From Sphingobacterium sp. ML3W (GTDB lineage Bacteria; Bacteroidota; Bacteroidia; Sphingobacteriales; Sphingobacteriaceae): a stretch of 64,000 nt of DNA. Of this stretch, positions 26,755-37,120 are shown piece by piece. Both the position numbers and the translations under genes were made by a program. The number at the start of each line of letters is the position of its first letter. Within the stretch, counting starts at the first letter, position 1. The stretch is from the NCBI RefSeq assembly GCF_029542085.1, contig NZ_CP107036.1, positions 4,402,001-4,466,000 on the forward strand. Reading direction: 5' to 3'. The notes beneath the pieces are model-generated. The model saw only the letters and a list, made by a program, of their open reading frames with translations. It made no database searches and was not told where the DNA came from.

Positions 26755-28350
26755 TTATTCTTTAACTTCCAATCGAAAAAAATTGCCTACGGATTTCTTT
26801 CCATATTGGTTGATACTTCCTCCTATTAGTAATGCGGGTAAACCCAAGGACGATTTTGTCTCCACCACTTTCCGGATGTTTCCAGAAAAAGGGGCCTGAC
26901 TATTATACTTCTGTAGCAAAGAACCATCTTTTTCGAGAATCAACATATTCGTCCTACGAACGTTGTTATAACTTTCGATCGTGCCATCAATGATCACCCG
27001 GCCGTTGTTCAATACCTGTGCAAAGGTGGGAATACCGTTACCAGCATTCTGAAAAACAAACTGATCATCTATAGTACCATCCGTATTTAAGATCGCAGCT
27101 CCATTAACTTTACCATTAGCTCCTAGCCCCTTAAAAACACCCGCAATGGCAATTTTCTTTAACTGTTCATTGTAAGTGATCTTCAAAATTCGATCTATAG
27201 TGCCGCCTAGATTAAAAGAAGGATCTAGCGTTCCATCTTTTTTAATACAGGCAATTCCCGGAACCGCTTTACCATTATAGGACGTAAATGCACCTACAAT
27301 AACCACACGGTCATTATCAATTAAGGCAGCGTCCATAATATTTCCGTTGGCACCCTGGTTTTTAAACGCGAAGGTAGAATCCAAAGATCCATCTGCTTTC
27401 ATCCTAATCACATTCTTTGCCTCAGTCAATAAATACCGTCTATTGTCCCTCGACGAATAGGTATAGTCAATTTTATAATAATCCTTAAAGTTCCCTACCG
27501 CAACAACCATATTGTCAGACACCGCAAAAACTTTTAAAGGTGCATTTCCAAGGATACCACCATTAAATGCTGAAACAGTATCACGTGAGTTTCTCGGATT
27601 ATCAGTTGTATTAACAACATCCACGATCATCGTATCCAATTTTCCGTCTGTGTTTAGCTTGGCTATATTATTAACACGACGTTTATTAAAAGTACCGAAT
27701 GGTCCACCAATGACAAATTTACCATCCGTCATTTTCGTCACGGCATTAATACTACCACCGCCTGAAGCCCCTTCTCCAAAAGTCATCGTGGTCGCCGACT
27801 TACCATTTGCATCAATAAAGTGAATACCATTCCGAAATACCTTTTTATCTACAGCTTCATTTTCAAAATTGATAAACGATCCGGTCACGATATAACCACC
27901 TGCATTTGGCAGAATATCATTTACTGAAAAAAGGAAACCATTCACCATACCATAGTTCTCATCCAAAGAAGCATTACCCTCGATGTCCAGTCGAGGCCCA
28001 TAAAATACCTGTCCATCGACTTCAATTTTCGCATTCCCAGATGATATTTCTGTAGGGACTTTTATCGTGACCAATGAATCCTTTGCGGTAATGACTTCAA
28101 CCTTTGTATCATTGACTGAAAAATTAATTTTCCCGAGATAAGGCTTAATTCCTTTCACATAAAAATCCACTAACTCTCCGGGTTTTGCTATTTCAGGGTT
28201 GGCATAATTCGTGTAAAACCCGACGCCTAATGACTCCTTTCCGCCAGCATAGGGATCTGTACCTAAAGCAATGTCCTTTGAACAAGCAGAGAAGCCAAGC
28301 ACACTAACTAGCGTCGCATACCAAATTTTGTCTAATATTATTCTTTTCAT
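26755..28350 (-). CDS. lipoprotein with IPT/TIG domain and delta-60 repeat propeller (DUF5008-like)
   Basis: 531 aa. Lipobox LGFSAC. Residues about 45-125 form an IPT/TIG immunoglobulin-like domain (PGELVDFYVKGI, NDTKVEVITAKDSLVTIKVP). Residues about 130-525 carry repeated blades with the delta-60 signature (ADGSLDSTF, KDGTLDPSFNLGG, TDGTIDDQFVF), consistent with a beta-propeller. Similar proteins in Sphingobacteriaceae operons are labelled DUF5008, as far as I recall. No catalytic residues are apparent. The propeller and TIG combination suggests substrate or partner binding at the surface. It sits between the fasciclin gene and DUF4983 copy 2, with 15 and 18 nt spacers. Confidence 0.8.
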   Translation of the reverse strand: MKRIILDKIWYATLVSVLGFSACSKDIALGTDPYAGGKESLGVGFYTNYANPEIAKPGELVDFYVKGIKPYLGKINFSVNDTKVEVITAKDSLVTIKVPTEISSGNAKIEVDGQVFYGPRLDIEGNASLDENYGMVNGFLFSVNDILPNAGGYIVTGSFINFENEAVDKKVFRNGIHFIDANGKSATTMTFGEGASGGGSINAVTKMTDGKFVIGGPFGTFNKRRVNNIAKLNTDGKLDTMIVDVVNTTDNPRNSRDTVSAFNGGILGNAPLKVFAVSDNMVVAVGNFKDYYKIDYTYSSRDNRRYLLTEAKNVIRMKADGSLDSTFAFKNQGANGNIMDAALIDNDRVVIVGAFTSYNGKAVPGIACIKKDGTLDPSFNLGGTIDRILKITYNEQLKKIAIAGVFKGLGANGKVNGAAILNTDGTIDDQFVFQNAGNGIPTFAQVLNNGRVIIDGTIESYNNVRRTNMLILEKDGSLLQKYNSQAPFSGNIRKVVETKSSLGLPALLIGGSINQYGKKSVGNFFRLEVKE

Positions 28351-28365
28351 AATCTGTCAGTCAAA

Positions 28366-29100
28366 TCAGTTTTTAGGTAAAATACCCTGTACCATTACAT
28401 CCTCTGCAAATAGCGCACTCCGAAAACCAAGTGCATGTTTTGAAAATTGTAAAACATGCAATACCCCATTCGTCGGCTGAATATCTGAGGTGGCAACAGG
28501 AGCTGTAATAAAAGGAATCAGATAATCCTCCAAGCCCGGGATACTGAACGGATAATTGAAATACAATTGTCTGTAGCCAGCATATTTAATAAGTTGATTA
28601 TCATTTGCCCGGACATCATTATAAAATACACCAATATTCATTTCGGTATTGTCAAATGTTTTATATACTCCCCCCGGATAAGAATCCAATTTCAATGTAT
28701 CCAACTGCCCGAAATCTTTTGCCACATATTTTCCTTTGAGAATATACCGCGATAGATATTTATGCCAGATTTCAGGTTTTATTTGATCAAAAGAAGTGAT
28801 GGAATCCTGTCCAGAACGAAAAAGGGACTCGTTAAGTAACCACACCGATTTCATAATGGATGGATCCGGAGGAGCGAAGAAAGTAACTTCCTCATTTTGC
28901 AACACCACATCCAATTTTGCTATTTTAAGCGCAACAGTAAGGGTATCAAAAAGATCTGGCCTGCTCTCAAGATATTGCCATATCGTCCCCTTGTATTTTG
29001 GGTCGTGAACCCCTGTATCTAGATAATCCTCTTTCTTGCAAGCGCTTAGCGCCAGTACCACGAGCAAAATAAATGTTCCTATTTTTAAAAAAATCTTCAT
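28366..29100 (-). CDS. fasciclin-domain lipoprotein, copy 2
   Basis: 244 aa. Lipobox LALSAC (Cys21). A single FAS1 domain: H1-like region LDVVLQNEEVTFFAPPDPSI and C-terminal H2 motif NGVLHVLQFSKHALGF. FAS1 domains mediate protein-protein or protein-carbohydrate adhesion. It directly follows a SusD gene (12 nt), exactly as the two other fasciclin genes in the window follow their SusD genes (34892 and 61874). This constant position suggests that it is an accessory subunit of the SusC/SusD complex. Confidence 0.88.
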   Translation of the reverse strand: MKIFLKIGTFILLVVLALSACKKEDYLDTGVHDPKYKGTIWQYLESRPDLFDTLTVALKIAKLDVVLQNEEVTFFAPPDPSIMKSVWLLNESLFRSGQDSITSFDQIKPEIWHKYLSRYILKGKYVAKDFGQLDTLKLDSYPGGVYKTFDNTEMNIGVFYNDVRANDNQLIKYAGYRQLYFNYPFSIPGLEDYLIPFITAPVATSDIQPTNGVLHVLQFSKHALGFRSALFAEDVMVQGILPKN

Positions 29101-29112
29101 CTTTCGTTCCTT

Positions 29113-30630
29113 TTAGTTCCAATAATTGTTTAAGCGCATATATGGATTATTTAACAAAGCAGATTTATCGATCGGCCATGTCCAACCGCCACCATTAAAA
29201 GCGCCTACCGACATTGGAGCTGGGGTATACTCCGAATTAATAACCTTTTTTGTACGCACCAGATCATAATAGAAGTTTCCTTCGCCGAGCAATTCGCGCA
29301 CACGTTCCCACCAGATCGCATCTTTAAGATCATCTCCAGATTCCATAATATCAGCTGCCTCAGCACGTTTACGAATCACATTGACCACGGTCCTGGCTTC
29401 ATCATCCCGATTTAATTCTGCCAATGCCTCGGCACGAAGGAGGATCGGATCTGAATATCGAAAGATCATCTGATTATCATCTGGATTATTGTCTTCGCCT
29501 TCTTCCATAAATACATTGGCAAATTTCAGGCATTGAAAATCGCCATTTGTAGCATAGATATCGTCGTCAAACCAATATGTCTTACGCAGATCTTGTTCAG
29601 CAGGAGGGTACATTTTCTCCATAAATTTTGGATCGTAATAGATATACGATTTCGTTGTCACCTTATTTGGCGCATGTAAAACGTAATCTGAGTAGGAGGC
29701 GGAAAGGTGAAAACTTTCTCCATAATTGAAATTCTGAACAATTTCAAATAAACCTTCCTTGGTACGGCCTTTAAAAATATCCTTTGTACGGGTTAAACTC
29801 AATAAAGTATATGCACCACCATTTTCTTCCATCAGTTCTCGTCCCATCGAAGCGACTTTTTCATAATAAGGAGCCTTATCCTCATTAGCAAAACCTGCTA
29901 TCCACATATTGACATGCATATTGAGCGCCATGGCACTCCCCCGCATAGCCTTTACCGCTACAACCGATGGATCGTCATATGTCCATGGCAAGTCTTTGTA
30001 AGAAGCATCCAAATCTGCAGAAACATTTTTTAAAACTGTAACCATATTGGTGCGTGGCAATGGATCTGTATTGACATCAGTATAATAAGGGATATCACCG
30101 TACAAGCGCACCATAAAGAAGTAAGCCAAGGATCTTAGGAATATCGCCTCTGCTTTATACGCCTTTTTCTGTTCTGCAGACAGAAAGGGCATATCCTTAT
30201 TATCGATCTGATAGCAGACGATATTCGCATTTTGTACCATTTTATAGAAGTTATTCCATTGCGTAATGCGAGGAAATCTGAAATAGGAAAAATTATTATC
30301 CTGTTTGTCATCACTTCTCGTCAAAATCGTATTTAAATTATTCTGCCTTAACAGTGAGATGTAATCCCTTCCAGCGCCTGAGGTTGCACTTGTTCGATTC
30401 GTAGGTGCACAACGCAAGTCGCCTGACGCGGGGAAAAAGATATTGGTCATGGTAGCTTCTCTGAATGTAGAATAGATTCCACCCATATACTGCTCCACAT
30501 CCCCTTTGCTCGTCCAATAGTTGTTACCTGTCAATTTATCGATCTGCGTAATATTCAAAAAGTCTTTACCACAGGACAGCAAGCTTAAACTTGCGCCTAC
30601 CAATAATGTATATATAAATGTTCTTTTCAT
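29113..30630 (-). CDS. RagB/SusD-family lipoprotein, pair 2
   Basis: 505 aa. Lipobox SLLSC (Cys20). SusD/RagB hallmarks are the N-terminal GNNYWTSKGDVEQYMGGIYS, the TPR-type region (AEAIFLRSLAYFFMVRLYGDIPYY) and the C-terminal VNVIRKRAEAA / WWERVRELLGEG, ending NNYWN. It forms the lid over its SusC partner and captures substrate at the cell surface. The partner gene 30643-33816 ends 12 nt upstream. The ligand is not predictable from sequence; the operon points to glycoprotein-derived glycans or glycopeptides. Confidence 0.93.
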   Translation of the reverse strand: MKRTFIYTLLVGASLSLLSCGKDFLNITQIDKLTGNNYWTSKGDVEQYMGGIYSTFREATMTNIFFPASGDLRCAPTNRTSATSGAGRDYISLLRQNNLNTILTRSDDKQDNNFSYFRFPRITQWNNFYKMVQNANIVCYQIDNKDMPFLSAEQKKAYKAEAIFLRSLAYFFMVRLYGDIPYYTDVNTDPLPRTNMVTVLKNVSADLDASYKDLPWTYDDPSVVAVKAMRGSAMALNMHVNMWIAGFANEDKAPYYEKVASMGRELMEENGGAYTLLSLTRTKDIFKGRTKEGLFEIVQNFNYGESFHLSASYSDYVLHAPNKVTTKSYIYYDPKFMEKMYPPAEQDLRKTYWFDDDIYATNGDFQCLKFANVFMEEGEDNNPDDNQMIFRYSDPILLRAEALAELNRDDEARTVVNVIRKRAEAADIMESGDDLKDAIWWERVRELLGEGNFYYDLVRTKKVINSEYTPAPMSVGAFNGGGWTWPIDKSALLNNPYMRLNNYWN

Positions 30631-30642
30631 GATTTGATCAAA

Positions 30643-33600
30643 TTAAAATTGTACACTCACACCCAATGAATAGGTTCTCTTGCTCGGATAACCATTTGAT
30701 CCGTCCCGACCAACTGAGGTTACCAGCTCAGGATCAGGTCCAGCATAACGACTAAAAGTATAAATGTTATTTGCCGTGAAATTAATTCTGGCCGAGGTCA
30801 AACCGTAGCGCTGAATCCATTTTCTATCAAAGTTATATCCCAGTGTTGCGGAATTGATTTTGAAATAAGATCCATCTTCTAAAAACATCGTTGAGTTATA
30901 CCGATAGGGATTGTAAAGAGTCAAACGCGTAAAGTCTGACACATTGGGATAATCCGCATTGTCCCCGAGTTGGCGCCATACATTGTAAGCATCTAATGGC
31001 ACGTAAGCCCCTGGGACATAGTCCGGTTTTCCTTCTATAACTCCTGTTGGGGTGTCATAATTCCGGAAACGATCGGTCAACGCGGTATTTAAGATGTCCC
31101 GATCCAAGGTATAAGAAAACTGTGTTCGTAAGGACCAGTTTTTATAGCGTGTAAATACGGAAAGACCTCCGGTCACTGCAGGTTGCGAATTTCCCACAAA
31201 CACCAAATCATTTTCATCCAGGATATAATCGCCATTGATATCTGTGAAAATGGGATCACCGGCGCGGAAAAACTTCCCTGCTGAAAATTCTCCACCAGCA
31301 CGGTACCGCTGCCCAGTCAATGGATTAACCGGCACCTCATCATCCGTTTTGTACACCCCTTTATAGTCATACAATACAAAAGTTAGCGGGTTTCTTCCCA
31401 ATCTGAAAAACTGTGGTAAATTGTAACCTGATGTATTATCTGGCTGAATCAATTGTCTTACGCCATCCGGCAAGGCCGTTGTGTAATCGCGGTTTAAGGC
31501 AAAAGTCGCAGTACCACTTACATCCCAATCGCTATTTCTTAATCTCGGTCTAAAATTAATGGAAACTTCATGTCCCATATTTACCATAGCGGCTTCATTG
31601 GTCAGTACATTTTCGAAGGCATTGTGATTTGCAATTGCCTTTGAACGCAAGATCTTATCAGATTGTTTATAGTAAGTTTCGTAAGTCACATATAATGCAC
31701 TGTTGAAAAACCCTAATTCCATGCCCAGTGACCATTGTGTTGTGGTCTGAGGTACGAGTTCGGTATTCGGCGCATTCTTTAAATCCAAAGAAGTTGTTGG
31801 TCTATTATTGTACCGTCCAGCATCAACTTTATACCAGCCATACAAATCAGATAAAGTTCCTGTAGGTTGGATAGTGCGTCCGACGGAACCACGAAAGAAT
31901 CCGGTATCCCACCACGAAAATTTATCCATGAACTTCTCTTTCTTAAAATTCCAGCGAAAACCAACAGAAGGATTAGACGTCCATGGTGAAGCACCACCAG
32001 TGACTGAAGTACCATCGACACGATACGTCAAGTCTACAATATACTTGGAATCATAATTATAGGATGCATTACCTGCATAGGCGATCGAACGATAATTTGT
32101 GAGGTTATTCAGCAAACCACCTAACGTTTGCCGTGTATTATAACTTATGCCCGCCTGAAATTGATCATTTGCTGTTCCCCTAATTTTATTTAATGTCGAA
32201 GAAGACTGTGAAATCTCCATTTCCGTAAAACCATACAGGTTGATCACATGCTTCTCATTGATCGCTTTGACCCAAGAAAGCAAATTTCGATTATAAACCT
32301 TGCTCTTATTATCGTAGTACCCATATATTTCAGAACTATTACCAAGCAACAGTTCCGGCGTATATCGATCCTTGGTGGAGGTTGTATAATTATAATTAAA
32401 AGTAGAAGTTGCCCGTAACCCGTTAATCGGCTCATACTGTAGTTCAACTTGGGCTACATAATTTCCTGTCTTATTCTGATCATCGACATTAAGTGCAGAT
32501 AAGGCACCCATACTACCTGAAAATAGTGATGGTGCGGGATAAAGGGAGGTAGTATTAACCGATTTCCCGACCCCGGTCTGCATCGCCGCATTACCACTTC
32601 CCATTTGATTCTGAGCTAAATTCGCATTCACATTCGCCATCATCCGGAAACGGTCATTCGGTTCATATTGCATATTGGATTGCACCGTATATCTTTTAAA
32701 ACCCGTATTTGCAATAATCCCGTTCTCATCATAGTAATTCATATTCACTTTATAATTGAATACGCGCTCTCCTCCAGAGATATTGACGTTATGTGTCTGA
32801 TTATAGGTATTTCGATAAAAATAAGATTGCCAATCTGTGGAGTTGTTATAATACGGGTTTAAACTATCTGCTAACATGGGCGAATCGTTGATCCGTCTGA
32901 TCGCCGCCGCTAAAGTTGTATCATTCATCAAGATCTGTTCAACACGAACCATCCGTTCGTCTCTTCCGCCAATTACTTTACGTAACTGTGGTACAGCACT
33001 CATAAAAAACTGCCCCTGGTATTGTACCAATGGAATTTTTGAATTACCCCGTTTGGTTCTTACCAGAATAACACCATAGGCTCCACGTGATCCATATAAA
33101 GCTGTCGCCTGGGCATCTTTTAATACCGTAATGTCTTCAATATCCTCTGGTGGAATCATGGAGATAGGCGAAACGCCCGGTCCTGCTGTTTCAAAACCAT
33201 ATTCGTACCCCGAATTGTCATCAATAGGCACGCCATCAATAACAAACAAAGGTGAAGTCGGTGTCAAAAAGGTATTATCACCACTTCCAGACACATTAAA
33301 ATTAGAAATACCACGTACAGCAATCGTTCCACGCATCCCTGGACTACCCGTATTATTCTGAATATTCATACCAGCCACTTTACCTTGTAAAAGGTCCACA
33401 AAGTTACCTGAAGGGATATCCTGAATTTCCTTGCCGGATATTGTCACGACTGACCCTGTTAAAGTCTCTCTTTTTCGCTGTTGGTAACCAACCACTACCG
33501 TCTCCTCCAATTCTTGTGCTTTGCTTTCCATCGAAATACTGTACTCTGTTTTTCCTGCTGTAACGGACTGTTTCACTGTTCCGTAACCTTGATAAGAAAA

Positions 33601-33816
33601 CACCATTACCCCGTTGGTAGGCACAGATACAACAAAACGACCGTCGTCACCTGTTTTACCAAGATCCCGCTTTGGATTTTCCAACTTGATGGAAACTCCC
33701 GCCAACGGTCTATTGTTGGCCCCTTTTACCGTCCCCTTCACCATACCAGTCTGCGCCAGTACGCTATTGGTCAACACATTGGCAAAAAGGAATATTAGTA
33801 TACATAATTGTTTCAT
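30643..33816 (-). CDS. SusC/RagA TonB-dependent outer-membrane receptor, pair 2
   Basis: 1057 aa. Signal peptide (about 1-21), carboxypeptidase-regulatory-like domain (about 24-105, GTVKGANNRPLAGVSIKLENP), TonB box (EETVVVGYQQ, about 112-120), plug (about 120-245, LQGKVAGMNIQNNTGSPG, SPLFVIDGVPI, LKDAQATALYGSRGAYGVILV) and a 22-strand barrel to the C-terminus (YSLGVSVQF). There is no STN domain, so it is not expected to signal through FecR. It works with the SusD encoded 12 nt downstream. The upstream neighbour is a DUF5007-like lipoprotein gene 30 nt away, so this is an internal pair of the long operon rather than its first gene. Confidence 0.95.
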   Translation of the reverse strand: MKQLCILIFLFANVLTNSVLAQTGMVKGTVKGANNRPLAGVSIKLENPKRDLGKTGDDGRFVVSVPTNGVMVFSYQGYGTVKQSVTAGKTEYSISMESKAQELEETVVVGYQQRKRETLTGSVVTISGKEIQDIPSGNFVDLLQGKVAGMNIQNNTGSPGMRGTIAVRGISNFNVSGSGDNTFLTPTSPLFVIDGVPIDDNSGYEYGFETAGPGVSPISMIPPEDIEDITVLKDAQATALYGSRGAYGVILVRTKRGNSKIPLVQYQGQFFMSAVPQLRKVIGGRDERMVRVEQILMNDTTLAAAIRRINDSPMLADSLNPYYNNSTDWQSYFYRNTYNQTHNVNISGGERVFNYKVNMNYYDENGIIANTGFKRYTVQSNMQYEPNDRFRMMANVNANLAQNQMGSGNAAMQTGVGKSVNTTSLYPAPSLFSGSMGALSALNVDDQNKTGNYVAQVELQYEPINGLRATSTFNYNYTTSTKDRYTPELLLGNSSEIYGYYDNKSKVYNRNLLSWVKAINEKHVINLYGFTEMEISQSSSTLNKIRGTANDQFQAGISYNTRQTLGGLLNNLTNYRSIAYAGNASYNYDSKYIVDLTYRVDGTSVTGGASPWTSNPSVGFRWNFKKEKFMDKFSWWDTGFFRGSVGRTIQPTGTLSDLYGWYKVDAGRYNNRPTTSLDLKNAPNTELVPQTTTQWSLGMELGFFNSALYVTYETYYKQSDKILRSKAIANHNAFENVLTNEAAMVNMGHEVSINFRPRLRNSDWDVSGTATFALNRDYTTALPDGVRQLIQPDNTSGYNLPQFFRLGRNPLTFVLYDYKGVYKTDDEVPVNPLTGQRYRAGGEFSAGKFFRAGDPIFTDINGDYILDENDLVFVGNSQPAVTGGLSVFTRYKNWSLRTQFSYTLDRDILNTALTDRFRNYDTPTGVIEGKPDYVPGAYVPLDAYNVWRQLGDNADYPNVSDFTRLTLYNPYRYNSTMFLEDGSYFKINSATLGYNFDRKWIQRYGLTSARINFTANNIYTFSRYAGPDPELVTSVGRDGSNGYPSKRTYSLGVSVQF

Positions 33817-33846
33817 AATTGTTAAGCTAAATTAATCGGCACTTGA

Positions 33847-34890
33847 TCAGTCAAATTTTGGTAACTCATAAGGAAAACGAAATTGAATTTCCCAATTTCC
33901 CTCCTCAAAAATGGAAAACTCCAATCCAAAGTAATTGTCCTCCAAGAAACCAAAATCACCTTTGCGTCGAAATTTGAATTCAATGTAAGCGTTCTCCCCA
34001 GTTATATTTGTGTAAGGTGTTCCAATTGCTGACAAGGGAATTGGGTAGGCCACATCATACACAACTTTGTTGTTCTCAAAGCGATGATTAAAGCCATGTA
34101 CCAATCCTTCCCATTTCGTTGCCGAGAATTTCTTGGGATCTATGGGATTGTTCAATGAATCCAAGAAACTGATAGTAAGGGTCTTGGTCCCTGCTACATT
34201 ATTCTCCAATTTGTTGAAATAAACTCTGATATCTGAATTGAACATTGCCCGATCCGTTCTGTCTCCCCTCATATTGCTTGACATCTTTGTTATAAACGTA
34301 TATGGTATTGGCGATAGACCGGTTATTGGATCAATTATACTGGGCTCATAGGGCCGTTCACGTAGTGGCTTCAGTTTAAAATTCCGTAAATAGCGTCTTC
34401 CACCTGTATTGGTTAATTCGACATCAAAAACATACCCAGAATCCGGTTGAGCCTTGACAAATCCGGAATTTCCCGATTCTCCCCAAAAATTGATATTCCC
34501 CGATTTCTGCAAGATTTCAAGGATCGGACGGTATTCAATTTTTCGTTTCGCTTCGATTTCCGCTATTGATTTCTCAAAACCCGTATAAGCCTCTTTCCAA
34601 ATCTTGACAGGAAATTTATCATCAAATAGCGTTGTTGGTTGCCCGTCAATATCCCGAGCGTTCACAATTTTAAAGGTTAAAGGCTGTGAAGTATTTTGTC
34701 CGATATTGACGATATTGTCATAAAAGGTATTTCTCCCTAAAACGGGTTGAAATTCTGTCGTATTATAAACCACATCCTCTCCCAAAGAATCCTGATCCGT
34801 GGGGATATATTTTTTACAAGATGTTAAAGCGAACAATGCAAATCCGAATAGAACAACTTGTTTGATCGTGTTATATGATTTTGTGTTCAT
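33847..34890 (-). CDS. DUF5007-like lipoprotein, copy 1
   Basis: 347 aa. Lipobox FALTSC (Cys25). Two beta-rich halves; the central stretch FPVKIWKEAYTGFEKSIAEIEAKR matches FPIKIWKKLYDSKVDTTLD in the 60879-61874 product, and both follow a fasciclin gene, so the two are paralogues. I associate this family with DUF5007, function unknown. The start codon lies 1 nt after the fasciclin stop, implying translational coupling. Likely a surface accessory protein of the SusC/SusD system. Confidence 0.78.
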   Translation of the reverse strand: MNTKSYNTIKQVVLFGFALFALTSCKKYIPTDQDSLGEDVVYNTTEFQPVLGRNTFYDNIVNIGQNTSQPLTFKIVNARDIDGQPTTLFDDKFPVKIWKEAYTGFEKSIAEIEAKRKIEYRPILEILQKSGNINFWGESGNSGFVKAQPDSGYVFDVELTNTGGRRYLRNFKLKPLRERPYEPSIIDPITGLSPIPYTFITKMSSNMRGDRTDRAMFNSDIRVYFNKLENNVAGTKTLTISFLDSLNNPIDPKKFSATKWEGLVHGFNHRFENNKVVYDVAYPIPLSAIGTPYTNITGENAYIEFKFRRKGDFGFLEDNYFGLEFSIFEEGNWEIQFRFPYELPKFD

Positions 34891-34891
34891 G

Positions 34892-35563
34892 TTATCTATT
34901 TAAGAATTTAGCCAGTTTAGAAAAGCCAAAATTGTGGCTGGGCGACAGAATATGTAACCGTCCATTTGTTGTCCGAATATTGACGACGGAAGTGTTACTT
35001 TCCTGCCAATAGCGCTGAAAAATTGAGTTATTCATATCACTCAATACAATTTGCTGTTGCCCCCCTTCAATAATTCCTGAAGCAGAGCTCACCTTATATT
35101 TCATGGTCATCCGGTAATCATCAACACTCCGTATTTCTTTTCCCTCCACAAAATCTTTCAGGCTCTCCGTATCGTGAATACCATTGAAAGCATAATGGTA
35201 AGTCAACGTATCAATCAACGGTTGTGGAATATCTTCCAGGAATAAATGTGGTCTGTTTCCTGCTGCACGAATGGCATTCATTGCGTCAATGGCATTGGTG
35301 AAACTATTGTTGGTCATCGCAAAGAAAGTAATCGTGTCTTTCGGATTTTTCAACCTCGCCCGCAGGTCTGGTACGCGTTCCAATACCAATAGCAAGGAAT
35401 CATAAACTGATCCCTGTTCTTCCAGAAACTCTAGCATCGTACCATTGTACTCGGTGTATTTTATCTGATAATCTTCATAGTATGTATTCCCTTTTTTGCA
35501 CGATGCAAGTCCCATTAATAGTAACAAGACGGAAATACCAACATAGCATATTCTTTTCATCAT
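34892..35563 (-). CDS. fasciclin-domain lipoprotein, copy 1
   Basis: 223 aa. Lipobox MGLASC (Cys22). FAS1 domain with LRARLKNPKDTITFFAMTNNSF and the C-terminal H2 motif NGRLHILSPSHNFGF. ATGs at 35563 and 35560 are equally plausible. It follows the SusD gene by 14 nt and abuts the DUF5007-like gene by 1 nt. It is the shortest of the three fasciclin lipoproteins here. An adhesive or scaffold role on the outer face of the SusC/SusD complex is inferred from position only. Confidence 0.88.
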   Translation of the reverse strand: MMKRICYVGISVLLLLMGLASCKKGNTYYEDYQIKYTEYNGTMLEFLEEQGSVYDSLLLVLERVPDLRARLKNPKDTITFFAMTNNSFTNAIDAMNAIRAAGNRPHLFLEDIPQPLIDTLTYHYAFNGIHDTESLKDFVEGKEIRSVDDYRMTMKYKVSSASGIIEGGQQQIVLSDMNNSIFQRYWQESNTSVVNIRTTNGRLHILSPSHNFGFSKLAKFLNR

Positions 35564-35577
35564 GGTTATTTGTTAGC

Positions 35578-37107
35578 TTATTTCCAGTAAGAGTTTTGTT
35601 CCAGTTTCGAATTACGTTCCAATACATCGGAAGAGATTGGCCAATAAATACCTCCATTTTCAATTAGTGCGTTTAATCGCGGATTGTTCCTTTTAATCTT
35701 CGCCAAACGGATCTGATCATACCATCGCCAGCCCTCGCCCATCAACTCGCGTCGTCTTTCCAAAAAGATTTCTTCCAGAAGATCCTTGGGCGAGTTATTG
35801 ATATAAGGTTTTAAGCCGCGCTGCGCCTTAATCATATTTAGGTATTTAATGGATTCATCTTTCTGTCCTAGCACAGCCTTTGCCTCGGCTTGGAGCAAAA
35901 AGATGTCTTCCAGTCGGGTAAATACAAGGTTGGATCCGAATATGGAGAAATCCGAATCTCCAGAACCATTACGAATCACTTTGATCTTACTGAAAATTGG
36001 AATATCACCATTATAATTTGTGAAATAGTTGGTCCGTACCAGTCCGGATACAGAATCTATTCCGAAACGGGTATCATTAACATCATCAAAAATTTTGTTA
36101 ATGGTATCACGGTTCACGTAAATGTCGGGTTTAGCTTTGGTCACAATCGGATACCCTAAAGTCAATGATTCGATATGTCCCGTATTTGTTGCTTCACCTA
36201 ATTCATATGAGGCTCGAACAGCAAGAATCTGTGCCTGTGTACTTGGTCCGAATAGGCCGGTTGTGGGATTGATCAAATTCGGCACACTTATAAGTGATAA
36301 ATTTGTTTTTGAGTAATTATCAACGACAAATTTGGAATATACATCTGCATTGATATATTTACCTTGCCATGCGGCAATATGTGCCAGCAGAGAATAAGCA
36401 GTGATTTTATTGACTAATACACCTACCCAAGTCCCATAACTTTCACCATAGTAACTTTGTGTACCTAAAGCATATACATAAGGTAAATCTTGTGCAGCAT
36501 TTAGTAACTCTGATTCTGCAAATGCTAATACCGTAGCCTCTGAAGCCTTAGCCACCTCAACAAAACTGCCATTGTCATAAGAATCCTTCAGTAAAGGAAC
36601 CTCACCCCAGATACGCACCATGTAAAAGTACATCAATGCTCGAATCGTACGTGCTTGAGCGATATCATATTTCAAATCGCGTTCGGTATAGCGGCTATCT
36701 TTTGATAATACTTCCGGTGCGCGTTCGATAAATAGTGAGGCGGCATTAATTACCGCATAAAAGCGACGCCAATCTGTCAATCCTTTAATTAGGGGATAGG
36801 CTGCTTTCAACTTATTTTCTTGTACAACCCGAAGATCAGCACGAGAGTAGGAATTGAAATCCCCATAACGCATCTCGCCATAGACCCAATGCCCATAATT
36901 ATCTACCATTGCCGCTCTCATCAAACCATACATCCCCATAAGATGCGCCCGGGTATCAGAAATTGAAGCCCATTCCTTACCTTCTGAACCAACGTTAACG
37001 GCAACAATATCAAGTTTTTTATTACAGGATGTGCTCAACACACAGATACCCATCGCAAGTAATAGGTATTTCCCCCATTGATTATATTTCTTTATCTTAA
37101 ACATCAT
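35578..37107 (-). CDS. RagB/SusD-family lipoprotein, pair 1
   Basis: 509 aa. Lipobox LSTSC (Cys28). SusD features: WASISDTRAHLMGMYGLMRAA, then AQARTIRALMYFYMVRIWGEVPLL, then AEAKAVLGQKDESIKYLNMIKAQRG and LERRRELMGEGWRWYDQIR near the C-terminus. It is similar in layout to the SusD at the right edge (62572-64000), which shares the RRRELIGEG motif and also precedes a fasciclin gene. It is partnered with the unusual SusC gene 13 nt upstream. A surface-exposed glycan- or peptide-binding lid is expected. Confidence 0.93.
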   Translation of the reverse strand: MMFKIKKYNQWGKYLLLAMGICVLSTSCNKKLDIVAVNVGSEGKEWASISDTRAHLMGMYGLMRAAMVDNYGHWVYGEMRYGDFNSYSRADLRVVQENKLKAAYPLIKGLTDWRRFYAVINAASLFIERAPEVLSKDSRYTERDLKYDIAQARTIRALMYFYMVRIWGEVPLLKDSYDNGSFVEVAKASEATVLAFAESELLNAAQDLPYVYALGTQSYYGESYGTWVGVLVNKITAYSLLAHIAAWQGKYINADVYSKFVVDNYSKTNLSLISVPNLINPTTGLFGPSTQAQILAVRASYELGEATNTGHIESLTLGYPIVTKAKPDIYVNRDTINKIFDDVNDTRFGIDSVSGLVRTNYFTNYNGDIPIFSKIKVIRNGSGDSDFSIFGSNLVFTRLEDIFLLQAEAKAVLGQKDESIKYLNMIKAQRGLKPYINNSPKDLLEEIFLERRRELMGEGWRWYDQIRLAKIKRNNPRLNALIENGGIYWPISSDVLERNSKLEQNSYWK

Positions 37108-37120
37108 TCAATAATTTGCG